DNA of 64,000 bases, taken from Agapetus fuscipes. Its lineage: Eukaryota; Arthropoda; Insecta; Trichoptera; Glossosomatidae. Below, one piece after another: positions 40,560-51,380 of this stretch. The notes under the pieces are model-generated. The model was not told the origin of the DNA. It worked only from the letters and a program-made list of their open reading frames with translations, and ran no database searches. The number at the start of each line of letters is the position of its first letter. Position 1 is the first letter of the stretch. The stretch covers positions 3,348,001-3,412,000 of the forward strand of contig OX637334.1 of NCBI GenBank assembly GCA_951799405.1, written 5' to 3'. A program made the position numbers and the translations under genes.

Positions 40560-40665
40560 CCGTCCTGTATGTATGTGTCAGAAGGACCCACAGCACATGG
40601 ACGCTCATGCAAAGCTATATATTATTTTCTCAAAGAGCAGAAGGCCTTCCCGTGAAATAAAAGCA
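40560..40665. repeat. S-like fragment
   Basis: GGACGCTCATGCAAAGCTAT and AGAGCAGAAGGCCTTCCCGT resemble the S short form, diverged. Confidence 0.45.
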
Positions 40666-41290
40666 ACGGGACAACGAAACAAGAACCTATGACTCTAAAA
40701 GTAAGTAGCTTGATGTAACTGAAAATAATAGCATACCTCAGGTGGCACTCCTTTGGGATTGTTGCTAGATCACGGGTAGCGTGAAAAATATTAAGAAAAA
40801 GATTACTGTGAATCCGGTGCGGATGCAGCTTGGGAAAATGAAACACAAAATTGCTCGTAGGCGAAAAAATCGATTTGTCAGCAACAAATTCAAAGTCTAT
40901 TTTGCTTGTATTGTGTGGTTTGGCCCTCTACTAGTTAAGTGTATTCGCAAGGTTGAGTCACAGCCGTCGCCAGTCTCGTGGATGAGTTACATCAGCTCAG
41001 ATTCCTGGTACGTGTGACTGTGTCCTCGCCGTGCAGCAGGCTCCAGCCACAGGCGCCGCTCTGCTCCTCCGCCCACTGCTGGCGCCTCCGCCCACCCAAC
41101 CAGCCATCAAACGCTGTTTAACTTTCCCATTGTCGTCTGCAAATCATGTTTGCGCTCATTTTTGTGTTAGTGAAGAAATATTGTCTCAGGTAATCATCCG
41201 CTAATCAAGCTAAGTAAACCTTCTTCTTCTTCTTCTAAATCATCCTATCCAAGTCCACTGTTGAACCTCTTCCAGTTGCTCCTGTCCTCG
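40666..41290. other. No recognisable feature
   Basis: Includes a CCGCC-rich part (41025-41105). No exon recognised. Confidence 0.35.
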
Positions 41291-41448
41291 ACTGGAAGTC
41301 TAACCACCACGCCAATTCTTATATCGGTAGTATTTGTATGAAGACTAATCAGCTGTTCACTTGCGGCCATCTTGGTTCGACAGGTCTTCATATAAATATT
41401 ACCGATATTCGGTAGGTAAGAATTACCGTGGTGATGAGGCTTCCACCC
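41291..41448. mobile_element. FB-P foldback element
   Basis: Left arm degraded (CTGGAAGTCTAACCACCACG). Loop CAGCTGTTCACTTGCGGCCA. Right arm nearly consensus (ATTACCGATATTCGGTAGGT). Confidence 0.85.
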
Positions 41449-41765
41449 CTGGGCCATTCAACATCAACAACATATGTTCTGTCGATAAGCCTTTAAAACG
41501 ACCACTACGCTCTGCCCTCACTGCTGTCAACGAGGTCATTGTGCCCAAAAGAGCGAACACATCAAATTTTGCAGACAAGAGCTTTGCGGTGGCCGGGCCG
41601 GTTGCCTGGAACAATTTGCCCGTCGGTGTTCGCACGAACCAGCCTACCACCACCTTCAGAAAGGGACTGAAGACACTGCTTTTCTCGAGAAGCCATGGCG
41701 CCCTTGAGATAGTCCTGGACCATTAAATGGCGCCACAAGAAAGAAATCATCCATCATCATATCGT
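41449..41765 (+). pseudogene. LINE-T-like C-terminus, second family
   Basis: VPKRANTSNFADKSFAVAGP, VAWNNLPVGVRTNQ, TFRKGLKTLLFS. Ends GGCGCCACAAGAAAGAAATC with ATCATC. Directly follows FB-P, as at 24.66 kb, so FB-P may favour such LINEs. Confidence 0.8.
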
Positions 41766-41824
41766 TGTCAATTATAACGGGATTAATTAAGAAAATAATA
41801 TGTAGAAAATAACAAAAATAAAGC

Positions 41825-42005
41825 TGTAGAGATGTTTTCCGGGATTTGTTCCCGTAGTCTCTGGGAGCTGAAGCTTTCGGACGTATCGCCCATGTCTACG
41901 ATGAGTTTTTTCAGCGTGAAAGAGCAATGACGAAGATGATGTTGATGAAAACTGTCCGGAAGCTGTCGTCAGCCGGCCATGTAAGCCTTAAACTCTTATT
42001 CAACA
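41825..42005 (-). mobile_element. V repeat, Penelope-like
   Basis: Matches 14090-14275 across TTTTCCGGGATTTGTTCCCG, GTATCGCCCATGTCTACGAT and CAGCGTGAAAGAGC. Ends with CAGCCGGCCATGTAAGCC, inverted in the other copy. Confidence 0.55.
41872..41925 (-). ncRNA. Hammerhead-like hairpin, degraded
   Basis: Minus strand: CTTT CA CG, CTGAAAA, weak stem II, GATA, CGTC, CG AAAG. Stem I pairs CG and then CTTT/AAAG around a CA bulge. GAAA is changed to GATA, so it should be inactive. Confidence 0.25.
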
Positions 42006-42284
42006 AAAAATGTTTTGTTGATTTTGTACCAGAGTCTCGATTTTGCCTCTAACCAGACCCGAGGACTGCTGTTACCTTTTGTTCCTTGTAGGATCTATTT
42101 CTCCATTTTGAAGTGACGTTTGTATTTTTAATATCAAATTAGAAAACAGGATCCTCATTGATCGGACACTAGGGAAGCGTAACTAGCCAGGTATAGAAAT
42201 ATGGATGTGCGGACTTCGTCTCCGCAAAAGTAAATATATCATCACACTTATATTGACAGCTTTTCAACCGTCCTCCCGGCAGCT

Positions 42285-42367
42285 ATGCGTGTCTTCTGTT
42301 ACTCGAGCAGAAGGCCAGTTCTGGGCCACCATTCTGAAACATTTCTGAGCCTTCTTCGGGAAGTATG
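42285..42367. repeat. Left member of a diverged pair flanking LINE-A
   Basis: TCTTCTGTTACTCGAGCAGA...CTTCTTCGGGAAGTATGTCT. A related sequence (CTCCTATTAATCGAGCAGAG...CTTCTTCAGGAAATACGTCT) lies at 42640-42715 beyond the LINE-A tail. The last 38 bp equal 8307-8344 inverted. Confidence 0.6.
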
Positions 42368-42627
42368 TCTAAATCTAAATCTAAATCTAAGTTGCAAAGA
42401 TATGTATCATTTGAGATTCATATTAAATGCATTCCCACAAGCAGACACGCATAATTTCGCGCTCACACATGCCGCATGTGGACCTACAATATAAAAAACC
42501 CAATCTCAAATGAACATAAGCCCTGCAACTCTTTCCGACCTTCCCTGAAACAGGGATGACATTGGAAAAGTGAACCATTTTTTACAGTATGGGTGGTCAG
42601 CCTCATACCAACCTATTAGTCAAGGAA
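42368..42627 (-). mobile_element. LINE-A tail, solo
   Basis: Four TCTAAA units, full tail, 5' end TTCCTTGACTAATAGG. Confidence 0.9.
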
Positions 42628-42719
42628 TGTCACCTTCTATATATGTCTCCTATTAATCGAGCAGAGGGGCTTTTCCTTTGCCAAATCTGGCACTTCTTCA
42701 GGAAATACGTCTTCTTCTG

Positions 42720-43165
42720 CAGATATTTAATTCCAACAGTCATTTAAATTTGCTAATTTTTCTTCTAACGTCATGGAGTTTTGTGGGGAAATATCGTTAG
42801 GTAATTGTCGCGCCGCTGGTGATGGATTCCGTCAACACAGTCTGTAGTGCGAGCAGTTCTCCAATCCTCATATATTGTTGATTCTCCGTAGAACAGCGGC
42901 GCCATCCAGGATCTCGCCTAATGGCCGGGCTGTTCAAACAGTCAAGTTTGAACAGCTAAACCAAATCCTTGTTGACCCAACCAATGTTAGTGTGGAGTCT
43001 CGGTGGCGGTCCCAGCTCCTGCTCACGCAGACAAGGATGGCGCTGTGACGTGTGTGTCCCACTTAGTGGATTACACAAGCTCACTTAATAAGTAGCCGAT
43101 GAGCACACACACACACCCATGTATGCATGTGGCATGTCGTAATGCGAGCACTGGCAAACACTTCA
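42720..43165. other. No recognisable gene; one short hairpin
   Basis: CTGTTCAAAC / GTTTGAACAG (42930-42955) is a perfect 10-bp stem. Otherwise unassigned. A short H-like phrase follows at about 43168-43205. Confidence 0.35.
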
Positions 43166-43299
43166 CGGGGCTTAACGACAAGTCAGTCACAGACAACCCG
43201 TTTACAGACATGTTCTCCCTCCTCTGAACCACGCCCTGTATATCCATCCCATCCGGGGATGTGTCACAGGACTCGCATCTAATCCAAGATATGTAAATT

Positions 43300-43448
43300 G
43301 TCTTATGAATGTGTCTTATGAAAACTGGACATTGATTTAAAAAAAATTTAAAACAACTCTCACATTATCGTGTTTTATTTGTTTTTATTAGCTCAGATTG
43401 TGTAGAATGTGATTTTTAAGACAATTTCATTGAAATGTCATCTTTGAA
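43300..43448. mobile_element. MITE-M fragment
   Basis: GTGTCTTATGAAAACTGGAC to CATTGAAATGTCATCTTTGA; both ends lost. Confidence 0.75.
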
Positions 43449-43715
43449 TCATCTAATCTAATCTAAGCAAAGATATGTAACATTGGGCATTCACTTTATA
43501 TGCATTCTCACAAGCAGACACGTATTAGTTCGCGATTGCACATGCCGCATGTGAACCTACAACATAAATACCCAAATCTCAAATGAACATACACCCTCCA
43601 AATCTAGCCGACCTTTCCTGAAACAGGGGACACATTGGCAAAGTGAACCATTTTTGACAGCATGGGTTAGCCGCATACCAACCTATAAGTTAAGGAACAT
43701 ACACAATAAATAACA
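43449..43715 (-). mobile_element. LINE-A tail with short UTR
   Basis: (TCTAA)n, AACAGGGGACACATTGGC, ends at TTAAGGAACATACACAATAA. Confidence 0.8.
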
Positions 43716-43969
43716 TGCATACAATCAGTTAAGCATGCAAAAAATTATACAGATGCAAGTGGCAGAGGCTAACACTCTCTCCAGTATAAAACAAGACAAG
43801 GTGGCTAAGAACACAAGCAAACATGAAGCAATGATAGCCATAAGTGAAGGAATTTAAAGGCTCGATGATTTTAAATTACACCCGTTCTAAGACAGACCGG
43901 CCGTTTACAAATCAGTCACACGACACTTTGTTCACGAGTTTTAGTTCAACATTTCGGTCAGTTACAATA

Positions 43970-44245
43970 CATCGCCACCTTAAAGGTAAGACTAAATAAA
44001 TGCTGATTCGTTGATTTGAGAAGTCGTTGATAAAACATTTTTTTGGGTGTAACTTGTCATAGTACCTAAGTGAACTAATTATAAGGAAGTGCTCATGAAA
44101 AACTTTTAATCTACAGGATTTTCACACTTTTGTTGTGTTTGCTCTCGTACAATATAGGAAAAAATGTGCAATTATCTGAAAAACCCGTGCTTGATTAAGT
44201 AACTTATTCAGTTCTGCATTTTAGGTACCTATCGATATGGTCCGC
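43970..44245. mobile_element. MITE-G, full length
   Basis: CCACCTTAAAGGTAAGACTA at one end, CTGCATTTTAGGTACCTATC at the other. Inside: GTGCTCATGAAAAACTTTTA, CAGGATTTTCACACTTTTGT. Confidence 0.8.
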
Positions 44246-44344
44246 AGACGACTTCATCACAGAACACTAGAATTATTAGAACTACAGTATGTACGAAGGC
44301 TTTTTGGAAAGCAAGATTTTTTGTGATGGAGCTGTCTATAGGTG

Positions 44345-44618
44345 TATTTTTTTTTTTAAATAGATTTGTGAAGAGGAATGCAATTCACCAACCTATTCTG
44401 CCTGGCCAGAAACAGGTATTAAAAACATAATTTAATAATTCATTATTGTTTATTATTAATGAATTATTAAATAATAATTACCCAATAACATCTGTTGAAC
44501 CAGGGACAAAGTAAAAGTCAAGTGACTCAAGCGGGGATCGAACCAACGTTGTTCCATTCGAAACACGCTAGAAAGATCAGCCCTCTTGGCCCCCGCGGCT
44601 ATAACCCCGATAAACTGT
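44345..44618 (-). mobile_element. SINE-I, full length
   Basis: Minus-strand head GGGGTTATAGCCGCGGGGGC and GTTGGTTCGATCCCCGCTTG. Body CATCTGTTATTGGGTAATTA; 3' part CTGTTTCTGGCCAGGCAGAA, ending A-rich. Confidence 0.8.
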
Positions 44619-44964
44619 GACCAGAAGGTCTTTGTCCGATAAGTCATGTGATTAAATTGTCCGTGACCGATGTGTTTATGGTCGAGTTTTCTGTGACCGA
44701 AAAAATGTGTGGATTAATTGCTTGTAACAGATTTGTCAATAGACGAGCTCTCGGTGGACGAGTTATCTTTGACCGATTTGTCGGGACACGACTTCATGTT
44801 ATATATCGCATTCCTGTGCGGTGATGATGATGAGTGATGACTCATAACCGACCATAAACAATCACACTAATCCATATCAGAGCAAACATAAACATTGGTA
44901 CATCGATGTGGCTTACATGATACATCTACTTTTATGAGTTCGTTCATACTTACGAGTAATGCCG

Positions 44965-45180
44965 CCACTTCCATTTCTTCTTCCTTCTTCCTTAGCCTTT
45001 CTCATTCCACTCCTGGATCACTGCCTCCTCCAATCCTCTCTATTCGCTGCTGTGTTCAGCCATCCTCTGCCTCCAGCCGCCCCAGTTGGGGTCTCCCCAC
45101 TTTTTGCTTGGACATCCTGAGCCGCCACAAAACAATCCTTTTCGGCCACCTGTCATGGTACTGCCTTGCGACGTGACCAG
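44965..45180 (-). pseudogene. LINE C-terminal relic
   Basis: Minus strand GHVARQYHDRWPKRIVLWRL, then KVGRPQLGRLEAED. Resembles the GHVAR.DD.WPK.IL.W motif near the end of some LINEs. Confidence 0.5.
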
Positions 45181-45186
45181 CCCAGA

Positions 45187-45358
45187 GCTGGAAGTCTCAT
45201 CACCACGATAATTCTGACCTACCGAATATCGGTAATATTTGTATGAAGACTAGGTACTCAGTTGTTCACTTGCGGCCATCTTGGATTGACAGGTCTGCAT
45301 ACAAATATTACCGATATTCGGTAGGTAAGAATTACCGTGGGGATGAGACTTCCAGCCC
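45187..45358. mobile_element. FB-P foldback element, most complete
   Basis: About 62-bp arms almost perfectly inverted (GCTGGAAGTCTCATCACCAC ... GTGGGGATGAGACTTCCAGC) around a loop with GTTCACTTGCGGCCATCTTG. Confidence 0.9.
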
Positions 45359-45606
45359 TGTGCCACTGCAAGCAGGACACTCGCTGTATGCCATCAGTGA
45401 CACCAGTGCGTCTACGGATCTCCTAATTTGGAACCCTGTCTCTGAGGCTGATTCCCAGCATCCTCCGTTCAACGGCTCTTTGGCTCGTTCTCTTTCTTTT
45501 AGACCACATAAAAGATCATCAAATATCCTCTTAATCCTCACTCATTTACAAAATATTCAAAATTAGATTAAACCAAATTAGTTAAAGTTTTGTTTTATTC
45601 TTTTGA

Positions 45607-45788
45607 AACTAGTCTGTAGTCTAGTGGTTAACGTTCATAAACTCATAAACCAAAACACCTTTGCTCGATTCCCGGTGGAGCACAAAAAAATATCATTTAA
45701 TTTTCAACATTTGCTCTTGGCTGGGTTGAAAAATTCATTTGACTTTGCATAACCGGTCACCAAAGATCCATGCAGACTTACAGCAACT
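45607..45788 (+). mobile_element. SINE-F, 3' truncated
   Basis: CTGTAGTCTAGTGGTTAACG, GCTCGATTCCCGGTGGAGCA, TGGCTGGGTTGAAAAATTCA. Confidence 0.8.
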
Positions 45789-45957
45789 TCCCTTTTTTCC
45801 AATGACATCCCGGTTTCAGGGAAAGGCGTCAGGAGTTGCAAAGTTTATGTTCATGTTAGGTTTGTTTTAGTTGTTGTATGTACACATGCGTAAGAGCAAA
45901 CTCATATGTGCCTGCTTTTGGGCATGCATTTAATATGCAGATTATAAATTATAGACG
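45789..45957 (+). mobile_element. LINE-A tail subtype 2, 5' truncated
   Basis: CATCCCGGTTTCAGGGAAAG to TTATAAATTATAGACG. Confidence 0.75.
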
Positions 45958-46847
45958 AAATCGGATGAACAGTTTTCTGTTGAACAACGAAATTCTGCAC
46001 ATGTTTTTTTATGACATTGATATGTTATTAATCCGGTTTAATTTATTTACGAACTATGTATGTTTCACGAAAATATTTCGCAAAGCAGTTTTTTCCTAAA
46101 ACGACTAGTTTCGCGCTCTGGGAGTTTTTTTATCGGCAACTTGTAAAAAGTGTTAATTTCGTGATTTGATGTAAACATTGACACCTCGCCTGTTTTTTTC
46201 CTTTTGTACATGTAAATAGAGATGACGCTTCATCTCGCTCGCACTAATGTGATCTCATATGTGCGTATCAATCAAAAGCGTTCACATTCCTCGCTACGGC
46301 AAACAATGTAATAAATAACGCTAATCAGTAGCGCACCCAGGATCTCACAGAGCACAGATTATAATTTATAATAAATCTACTGTTTACTTGGTGCATACTA
46401 TGCGGCTGTCATTTCAATATCGCAACTAAGCTACACATACAGTGTAACTTTGTGAGGGTTTTTCTTACTTACGAGTATTTAATAAGATCGTCAATGGACA
46501 ATGAGGTGTTTGTTTACAATGTGCTTCAATTTCAATACCGCACTTATTTGATTTCTTCATCACAGACTAGAAGGATTTATTCAGTTCACTTCACAAGCGA
46601 AAGTACCCACTGACAGATGAACGACACAATGTTAATACAACAACCACATTAAATGTTTACTTTATTCGTTTCACAATTACAATAACCCCAACACACAATA
46701 ATATTTATCATCATAATTTACACCAGCTTGTGGCTCTCTCACCAGGGAAGCTTCTCCTGTTCTTTTGCATTCTTTTGTTTTCCTTTTTTTTATTCAAATT
46801 CAAATATAATGTTCCATTCCACTAAACAAACAAATACATCTCGTTAC
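45958..46847. other. No recognisable feature apart from a SINE-E scrap
   Basis: CGCAACTAAGCTACACATAC at 46424-46455 is the 3' end of SINE-E on the minus strand. The rest is AT-rich and unassigned. Confidence 0.4.
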
Positions 46848-46902
46848 AACTTCTTGCCTGAGTTCTCCCGAATCGCATGTGGCGATTCGGGACCTATTGC
46901 AT
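46848..46902 (-). mobile_element. SINE-E 3' fragment
   Basis: TTACAACTTCTTGCCTGAG and CGCATGTGGCGATTCGGGAC. Confidence 0.6.
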
Positions 46903-46904
46903 GA

Positions 46905-46970
46905 AAATGGCAGCTCTGCAGAGACTCTGGCCACCCCTAGCGGAATGGCGACAGAGTTACAGTTACAGTT
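46905..46970 (+). mobile_element. LINE-K 3' terminal fragment
   Basis: GCAGAGACTCTGGCCACCCC, TAGCGGAATGGCGACAGAGT, CAGTTA tail. Confidence 0.7.
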
Positions 46971-47399
46971 ATGTCATCCACCGTGTTATTACAAAAATAA
47001 TAAATCTACGACCTTTGGATCAAATTGTTACATCAGGTTTAATTACATCACAGCTAAGAGTATGAAAAGTTAATTCAAGTAAACATAGATTACGGCAAAA
47101 CTGTTTCCCTATTATTCATAGAAAAGTTTTAATTTTTAATCCGGTTTAATGTCAGTTTTTCCATACAGACAAAAGAAGGTTTAAACCTGATTTTTGATTT
47201 AACAAATCTAATAAATAAGACCGAAGAAGTTTATCTACCGAAAAGAATAAGGAAATCTAAAAACTCGTTTATTCAGCGGGATTATGTATGAACGAACCAT
47301 GATGTACACAAAAAAAGAATTTCACCGTCGATCCATATAAAAGACGTAATTGCCTTAGGTACTGTTTGTTTTCTATTTTTTCCATGGAAACAAATGTAC

Positions 47400-47622
47400 C
47401 ATCTATAATCTAAGTTGCAAGGATATATTCATTTAAACAAACACGTGTAGTTCGCGCTTACAAATGCTGAATGTGTAGCTTACAAATAAAATCCAAACCT
47501 CAAATGAACATAAGCCCTACAACTTTTGCCGACCTTCCCTGACACAGGGGTGACATTGGCAAAGTGAACCATTTTTTTACAGTATGGGTGGTCAGCCTCA
47601 TACCAACCTATAAGTCAAGGAA
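47400..47622 (-). mobile_element. LINE-A tail subtype 3, solo
   Basis: Subtype marks AATGCTGAATGTGTAGCTTA and CAAACACGTGTAGTTCGCGC. Begins TTCCTTGACTTATAGG. ACCAT occurs at both edges. Confidence 0.85.
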
Positions 47623-48114
47623 ACCATGCAACGGAATAATAGGTAAACAACGAAAAATGATACATTAAAACGTCATGCGTCAAAAAGAGACATAAACATG
47701 ACGGTTGCCTGGAAACTGATTACAACATAATCTCGTTTGTATGAAGCTGACACTCTAGGGCGCACCTTTTTTTGGTTATAAAACACAAACAAAATTGATA
47801 TTGCTACGATTGTGTGATTGTGTGTCTATATGTTTTCACTTGTGTGAGTGCGTCTCTAGATGTAGGTGCTTGGATAATTGTACTAGTGTTTGCTCGAATG
47901 TTCAGGCAAAATCACGAATTTTCCGGTTCCTGATGTTTCAAAAACCGTCCTTATGTCATACTATACAAAGGGCTAATACTGTATGTAGCACAGATTTGCA
48001 AGACATTACAAAAGTTAACAGAGAACGGAATCTTAAAATAAATTAACCGAAGTTGTTATTCAATTGTAGCTGTACCTCTGTCGTCAATCTGCTAGAGGTG
48101 ACCATAACCTCAGC
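47623..48114. other. No recognisable feature
   Basis: Unassigned. Confidence 0.3.
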
Positions 48115-48300
48115 AAAGCTGCCTCCATTTTTTCCTATCCTTATATTATACATCTTTCAATTCATTCAAATCCATCACTTTTTCATGCATTTTCTTCTTT
48201 TACGCTCACTTTTTTACATCCCATTCTTTCACAATCTCCTCAATCTAATCACTCCATACTTTTCTCGGTCGTGCCTCACCTCTTTTTCCCGTAATATTAA
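48115..48300 (-). pseudogene. LINE-K coding relic
   Basis: Minus strand contains RPRKVWSD-like sequence, then IVKEWDVKK and KRRKCMKKVMDLNELKDV (frame-shifted), parallel to 16730-16870. Confidence 0.65.
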
Positions 48301-48669
48301 ACCCGCAATTCATAACAATATTTATCCATAATTTGGGTACTAAAAGGGTTCGATGATTGCCAGTTTTAAGGCGGTGTGAGAAATTCGCCAACTAATTTTT
48401 GGCGAATTGATTTCTGGCAATTATTGCCGGTAAATCATGTCACAATTACAAAGCAGGGGCGTTCATTAGCTAACTGCCCTCCTTGCATCTCACAATTACA
48501 AGCAGGGGCGGTCACATGCCTCTGCGGGCGCGCTAATCGGCAGGATATGCGCTGCCTGGATAATTGAAACTTAATCGATCGATTTGTCGAGAGAAGGCTT
48601 TGTCGGTAAGGAATTGTGGGAGGTGAGAGGGGAGGGGGGAGTTGGAGGAGACCTTACAGGGAAACCCAA

Positions 48670-48771
48670 GTGATAATAATAATAATACAAGAATGATTTC
48701 TTTGGTGAGCGCCGTTTTTTTGTGAATCCCACCTCAAGAGCTGTCTGCAAGCTTTTTCGTCACTTTGTCGT
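48670..48771 (-). mobile_element. SINE-F 3' fragment
   Basis: (TAA)n then GATTTCTTTGGTGAGCGCCG. Confidence 0.65.
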
Positions 48772-49160
48772 GCAACGTAAATTTCAAACCCAACATAAAG
48801 TACCGGCTATGTTTACTCAGCCTTCACAAGAAATGAGTACCAGCCCCATGCCTGCTTCATCATGTGAGAGAGCTGGAGGTTCATGGAAAGTTTCGAAATG
48901 CACTGAAGACAAGCAAGTTTCTTGCATCATATACCTACTAAAGCGTCCTTGGAGTGACTACATCACGAAACGGCGCTTTAAAGAAATCAACAACTCATCA
49001 TCATCATGGGGAAGTTAAATCTGGAAAACCTCCACTTAAATGGTTGGCGTAAAGCCGGTCCCTTACCTCTTAGAATAATAAGGTTCCACTCGCCACATGC
49101 GATCACTTTAAGGAAAACGCGACAAGAAGTCACACTTTATGTGTAGCTTAGTTACTTTTT
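48772..49160 (+). mobile_element. SINE-E body, split by LINE-T
   Basis: TTTACTCAGCCTTCACAAGA before and GAAGTTAAATCTGGAAAACC after the insertion; ends GCGACAAGAAGTCACACTTT. The head is absent. The preceding SINE-F end is inverted, so this is not the F/E dimer. Confidence 0.7.
48847..49008 (+). mobile_element. LINE-T 3' end inside SINE-E
   Basis: TCATCATGTGAGAGAGCTGG, GCGTCCTTGGAGTGACTACA, GAAACGGCGCTTTAAAG, (ATC)n. Confidence 0.8.
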
Positions 49161-49429
49161 TAGTGCAGGAGTACTTGGTGTACTTCTCATGTGATTTGGA
49201 TACATGAAGTGTCTGTGATTTCCCATCACCGGAAATCATTCATATTACTTAGGGAAGTCTGTGCATTCTTACAGATATCTCACAAATACCATCTTACAGG
49301 CAGATAGTGCATCACAAGCACATCAATCACATCTCTGTCCCATTATCTTGCAACTGCTCGTTCAAATGCTTACCTGGAAAATATGTACGAGACGCGGCTG
49401 CTTCATGAACAGTTGCAGTTTGTTGCAGT

Positions 49430-50010
49430 AGGTGACGGTATAGAAAATCACAGGGACAAAACAAATCATGAAATAACGTTACACACGACAAAACAATTTA
49501 TGACATCACAATTACAGTACATCATAAAACAGCAGACAAAGTACATCACGATGACAAAGCATCGCATAAAGGACATCACAATGACAAAAATTCACATACC
49601 AAAAACATTGCAATGGTTCCATCATAGAACAGCACAGTGACAAAACAACACATGATGAGTTGATGATTTCTTTATAGCGCCGTTTCGTGATGTAGTCACT
49701 CCAAGGGCGTTTGTGCAAATGATGCCAGAAATTTGCTTGTCTTCAGTGCTTTCCGGAACTTTCCATGATCCTCTAGCTCTCTCACAATGACATTGCATCA
49801 CATGACAAAACAACTCATGAAAAAACAATACAATGATGAAGCATAACAGGAAATTACAGCACAATGACAAAACATCATATTATGACAAAGCATCATGTGA
49901 CAAAACATCATATGACAGAAATTCACGTACCAAAAACAGAGCATACTATAAACGACATATGAAAAATCATCACAATACAGAACATCACAAACAACACACA
50001 TGTTTATTTT
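49430..50010. repeat. W-type minisatellite, split by LINE-T
   Basis: CATCACAATGACAAAAATTC-type words. The phrase ATGGTTCCATCATAGAACAG at 49613 marks the edge seen at 675. A LINE-T 3' end lies at 49653-49795. Confidence 0.8.
49653..49795 (-). mobile_element. LINE-T 3' end inside W
   Basis: Inverse of the LINE-T end: GATGATTTCTTTATAGCGCC, CCTCTAGCTCTCTCACA. Confidence 0.85.
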
Positions 50011-50076
50011 GTCTATTATCTGCCCCTGACTTAAAGATAAACTTGGAGCTGGCTTATTCTCTCGTGTAATAAATAT

Positions 50077-50347
50077 TGCATATTTTGCCAATGCTACCCC
50101 TGTTTCAGCATATTCCTTTACTGATAGGTTGGTATGCGACTGACCACCCATACTGTAAAAATCGTTCACTTTGCCAATGTCACCCCTGCTTCAGGGAAGG
50201 TCAGCTAGAGTTGCAGGGCCAATGTTCATTTGAGGTTGGGTTTTTATGTTGTAAGTCCACATGCGGCAGTTGTAAACGCGAACTTATACGTTTCCTACTT
50301 ATGCGAATGTATGTAATAAGAATCTTAAATCTTTGCAATTTAGATCA
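50077..50347 (+). mobile_element. LINE-A tail, long-5' variant
   Basis: A scrap (TTTTGCCAATGCTACCCCTG) precedes a copy beginning CAGCATATTCCTTTACTGAT, like 36035. Ends GCAATTTAGATCATC. Confidence 0.8.
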
Positions 50348-50794
50348 TCAATAAAAAAAATCAGAGTGTGTTTTCTGTGTTAAAGTGTAAGGACATGTTA
50401 TTTCCTGTCTTTGTGTACCCCTGCATGTCCTGATCGATCATTGATTCCCTCCTGCCTCCTGCCCTCTCTTTCCGTTCCACTAATTGTTGCTCTGTATGAC
50501 ACTAAATCACTAGGATCTGTAATCTCTGCGTGCGCCCATGTTCCCGGGTACATGAGAACATGTTCCTTCTGGTGCATGCAGCACATGTTCGTGGCTGTAC
50601 ATCACACCTCGGCCACGGAGCATGCAATTAAGCGTGTACCTGTTATTGAAAACACTGCATTAATACGAGTGTTTATGTGTCTCTCTTAACAGGCTGGTTT
50701 AATGAAATTTATGAATTTTCGTTATGCGCAAAAACTGTGTCGAATTATTTGAAAGATTTCATGTTGGAAAGCAAGGGACCATCATGCCACGTAA
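50348..50794. other. No recognisable feature
   Basis: A 92-codon frame (50411-50689) shows no homology that I recognise. Confidence 0.3.
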
Positions 50795-50950
50795 CTAAGC
50801 TGCACATATGGTGTGACTTTTTGTCGCGTTATCCTCCAAGGGTTTCGTATGTGGCGATTGGAATCTATATTATTTTAACAGGTAAGGGGGCCGGCCTTAC
50901 ACCAACCACTTCCGTTGAATTGGGGATTTCCCAGCTCCCAAAGGGTATTC
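50795..50950 (-). mobile_element. SINE-E 3' half
   Basis: CTAAGCTGCACATATGGTGT, GGGGGCCGGCCTTACACCAA, TTTCCCAGCTCCCAAAGGGT. Confidence 0.75.
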
Positions 50951-50952
50951 AT

Positions 50953-51380
50953 GTCTTCATTGCCACCCTGGTTTTAGAGAAAGGCGGCAGGACTTCCAAT
51001 TTTATGTTCATGTGAGGTTTGGATTATTTTGTACATACATAATATGTAGCGCGAACTTAACATGCGCCTGCTTGTGGACATGAATTAAATATGAGCTATA
51101 ATCTATGATCTAAGTTGCAAGGATATTTTCATTCAAAGCTCTTAGATGTATGCCAACAAACAAACACGTGTACTTCGCCCTTACAAATGCTGATTGTGTA
51201 CTTACAAATAAAATCCAAACCTCAAATGAACATAAGCCCTGCAACTCATGCCGATATTCCCTGAAACAGGGGTGACTTTGGCAAAGTGAACCATTTTTTA
51301 TAGTATGGGTGGTCAGCCTCATACCAACCTATAAGTCAAGGAGCCTCAATGACAATATATCTTTGCAGCTTAGATTATAA
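50953..51380 (+). mobile_element. LINE-A tail subtype 2 split by subtype 3
   Basis: Left part 50953-51096, right part 51341-51380 (GAGCCTCAATGACAATATAT). GAGC is duplicated at 51093-51096 and 51341-51344. Confidence 0.8.
51097..51340 (-). mobile_element. LINE-A tail subtype 3 inside subtype 2
   Basis: Full solo tail with TTATAGAT-type 3' end at the left and GTCAAG at the right. Shows that subtype 3 was mobile after subtype 2. Confidence 0.85.

Larger units (their letters stand above)
43208..43885 (+). repeat. S repeat, long form, interrupted
   Basis: S pieces at 43208-43276 and 43737-43885 surround a MITE-M fragment and a LINE-A tail. The right piece encodes EANTLSSIKQDKVAKNTSKH in one frame, not recognisable. 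Confidence 0.6.
43890..44800. mobile_element. H element with MITE-G and SINE-I inside
   Basis: Left arm CAAATCAGTCACACGACAC, centre GGTCCGCAGACGACTTCATC, right arm AAATTGTCCGTGACCGATGT and ACGAGTTTTCTGTGACCG-like words in inverse orientation. Without its insertions it would be about 370 bp. Confidence 0.65.

Noticed and set aside
44895..45176. 93-codon Ser-rich plus-strand frame
   Set aside because: The minus strand shows a LINE-like GHVAR..WPK segment; the plus frame is its shadow.
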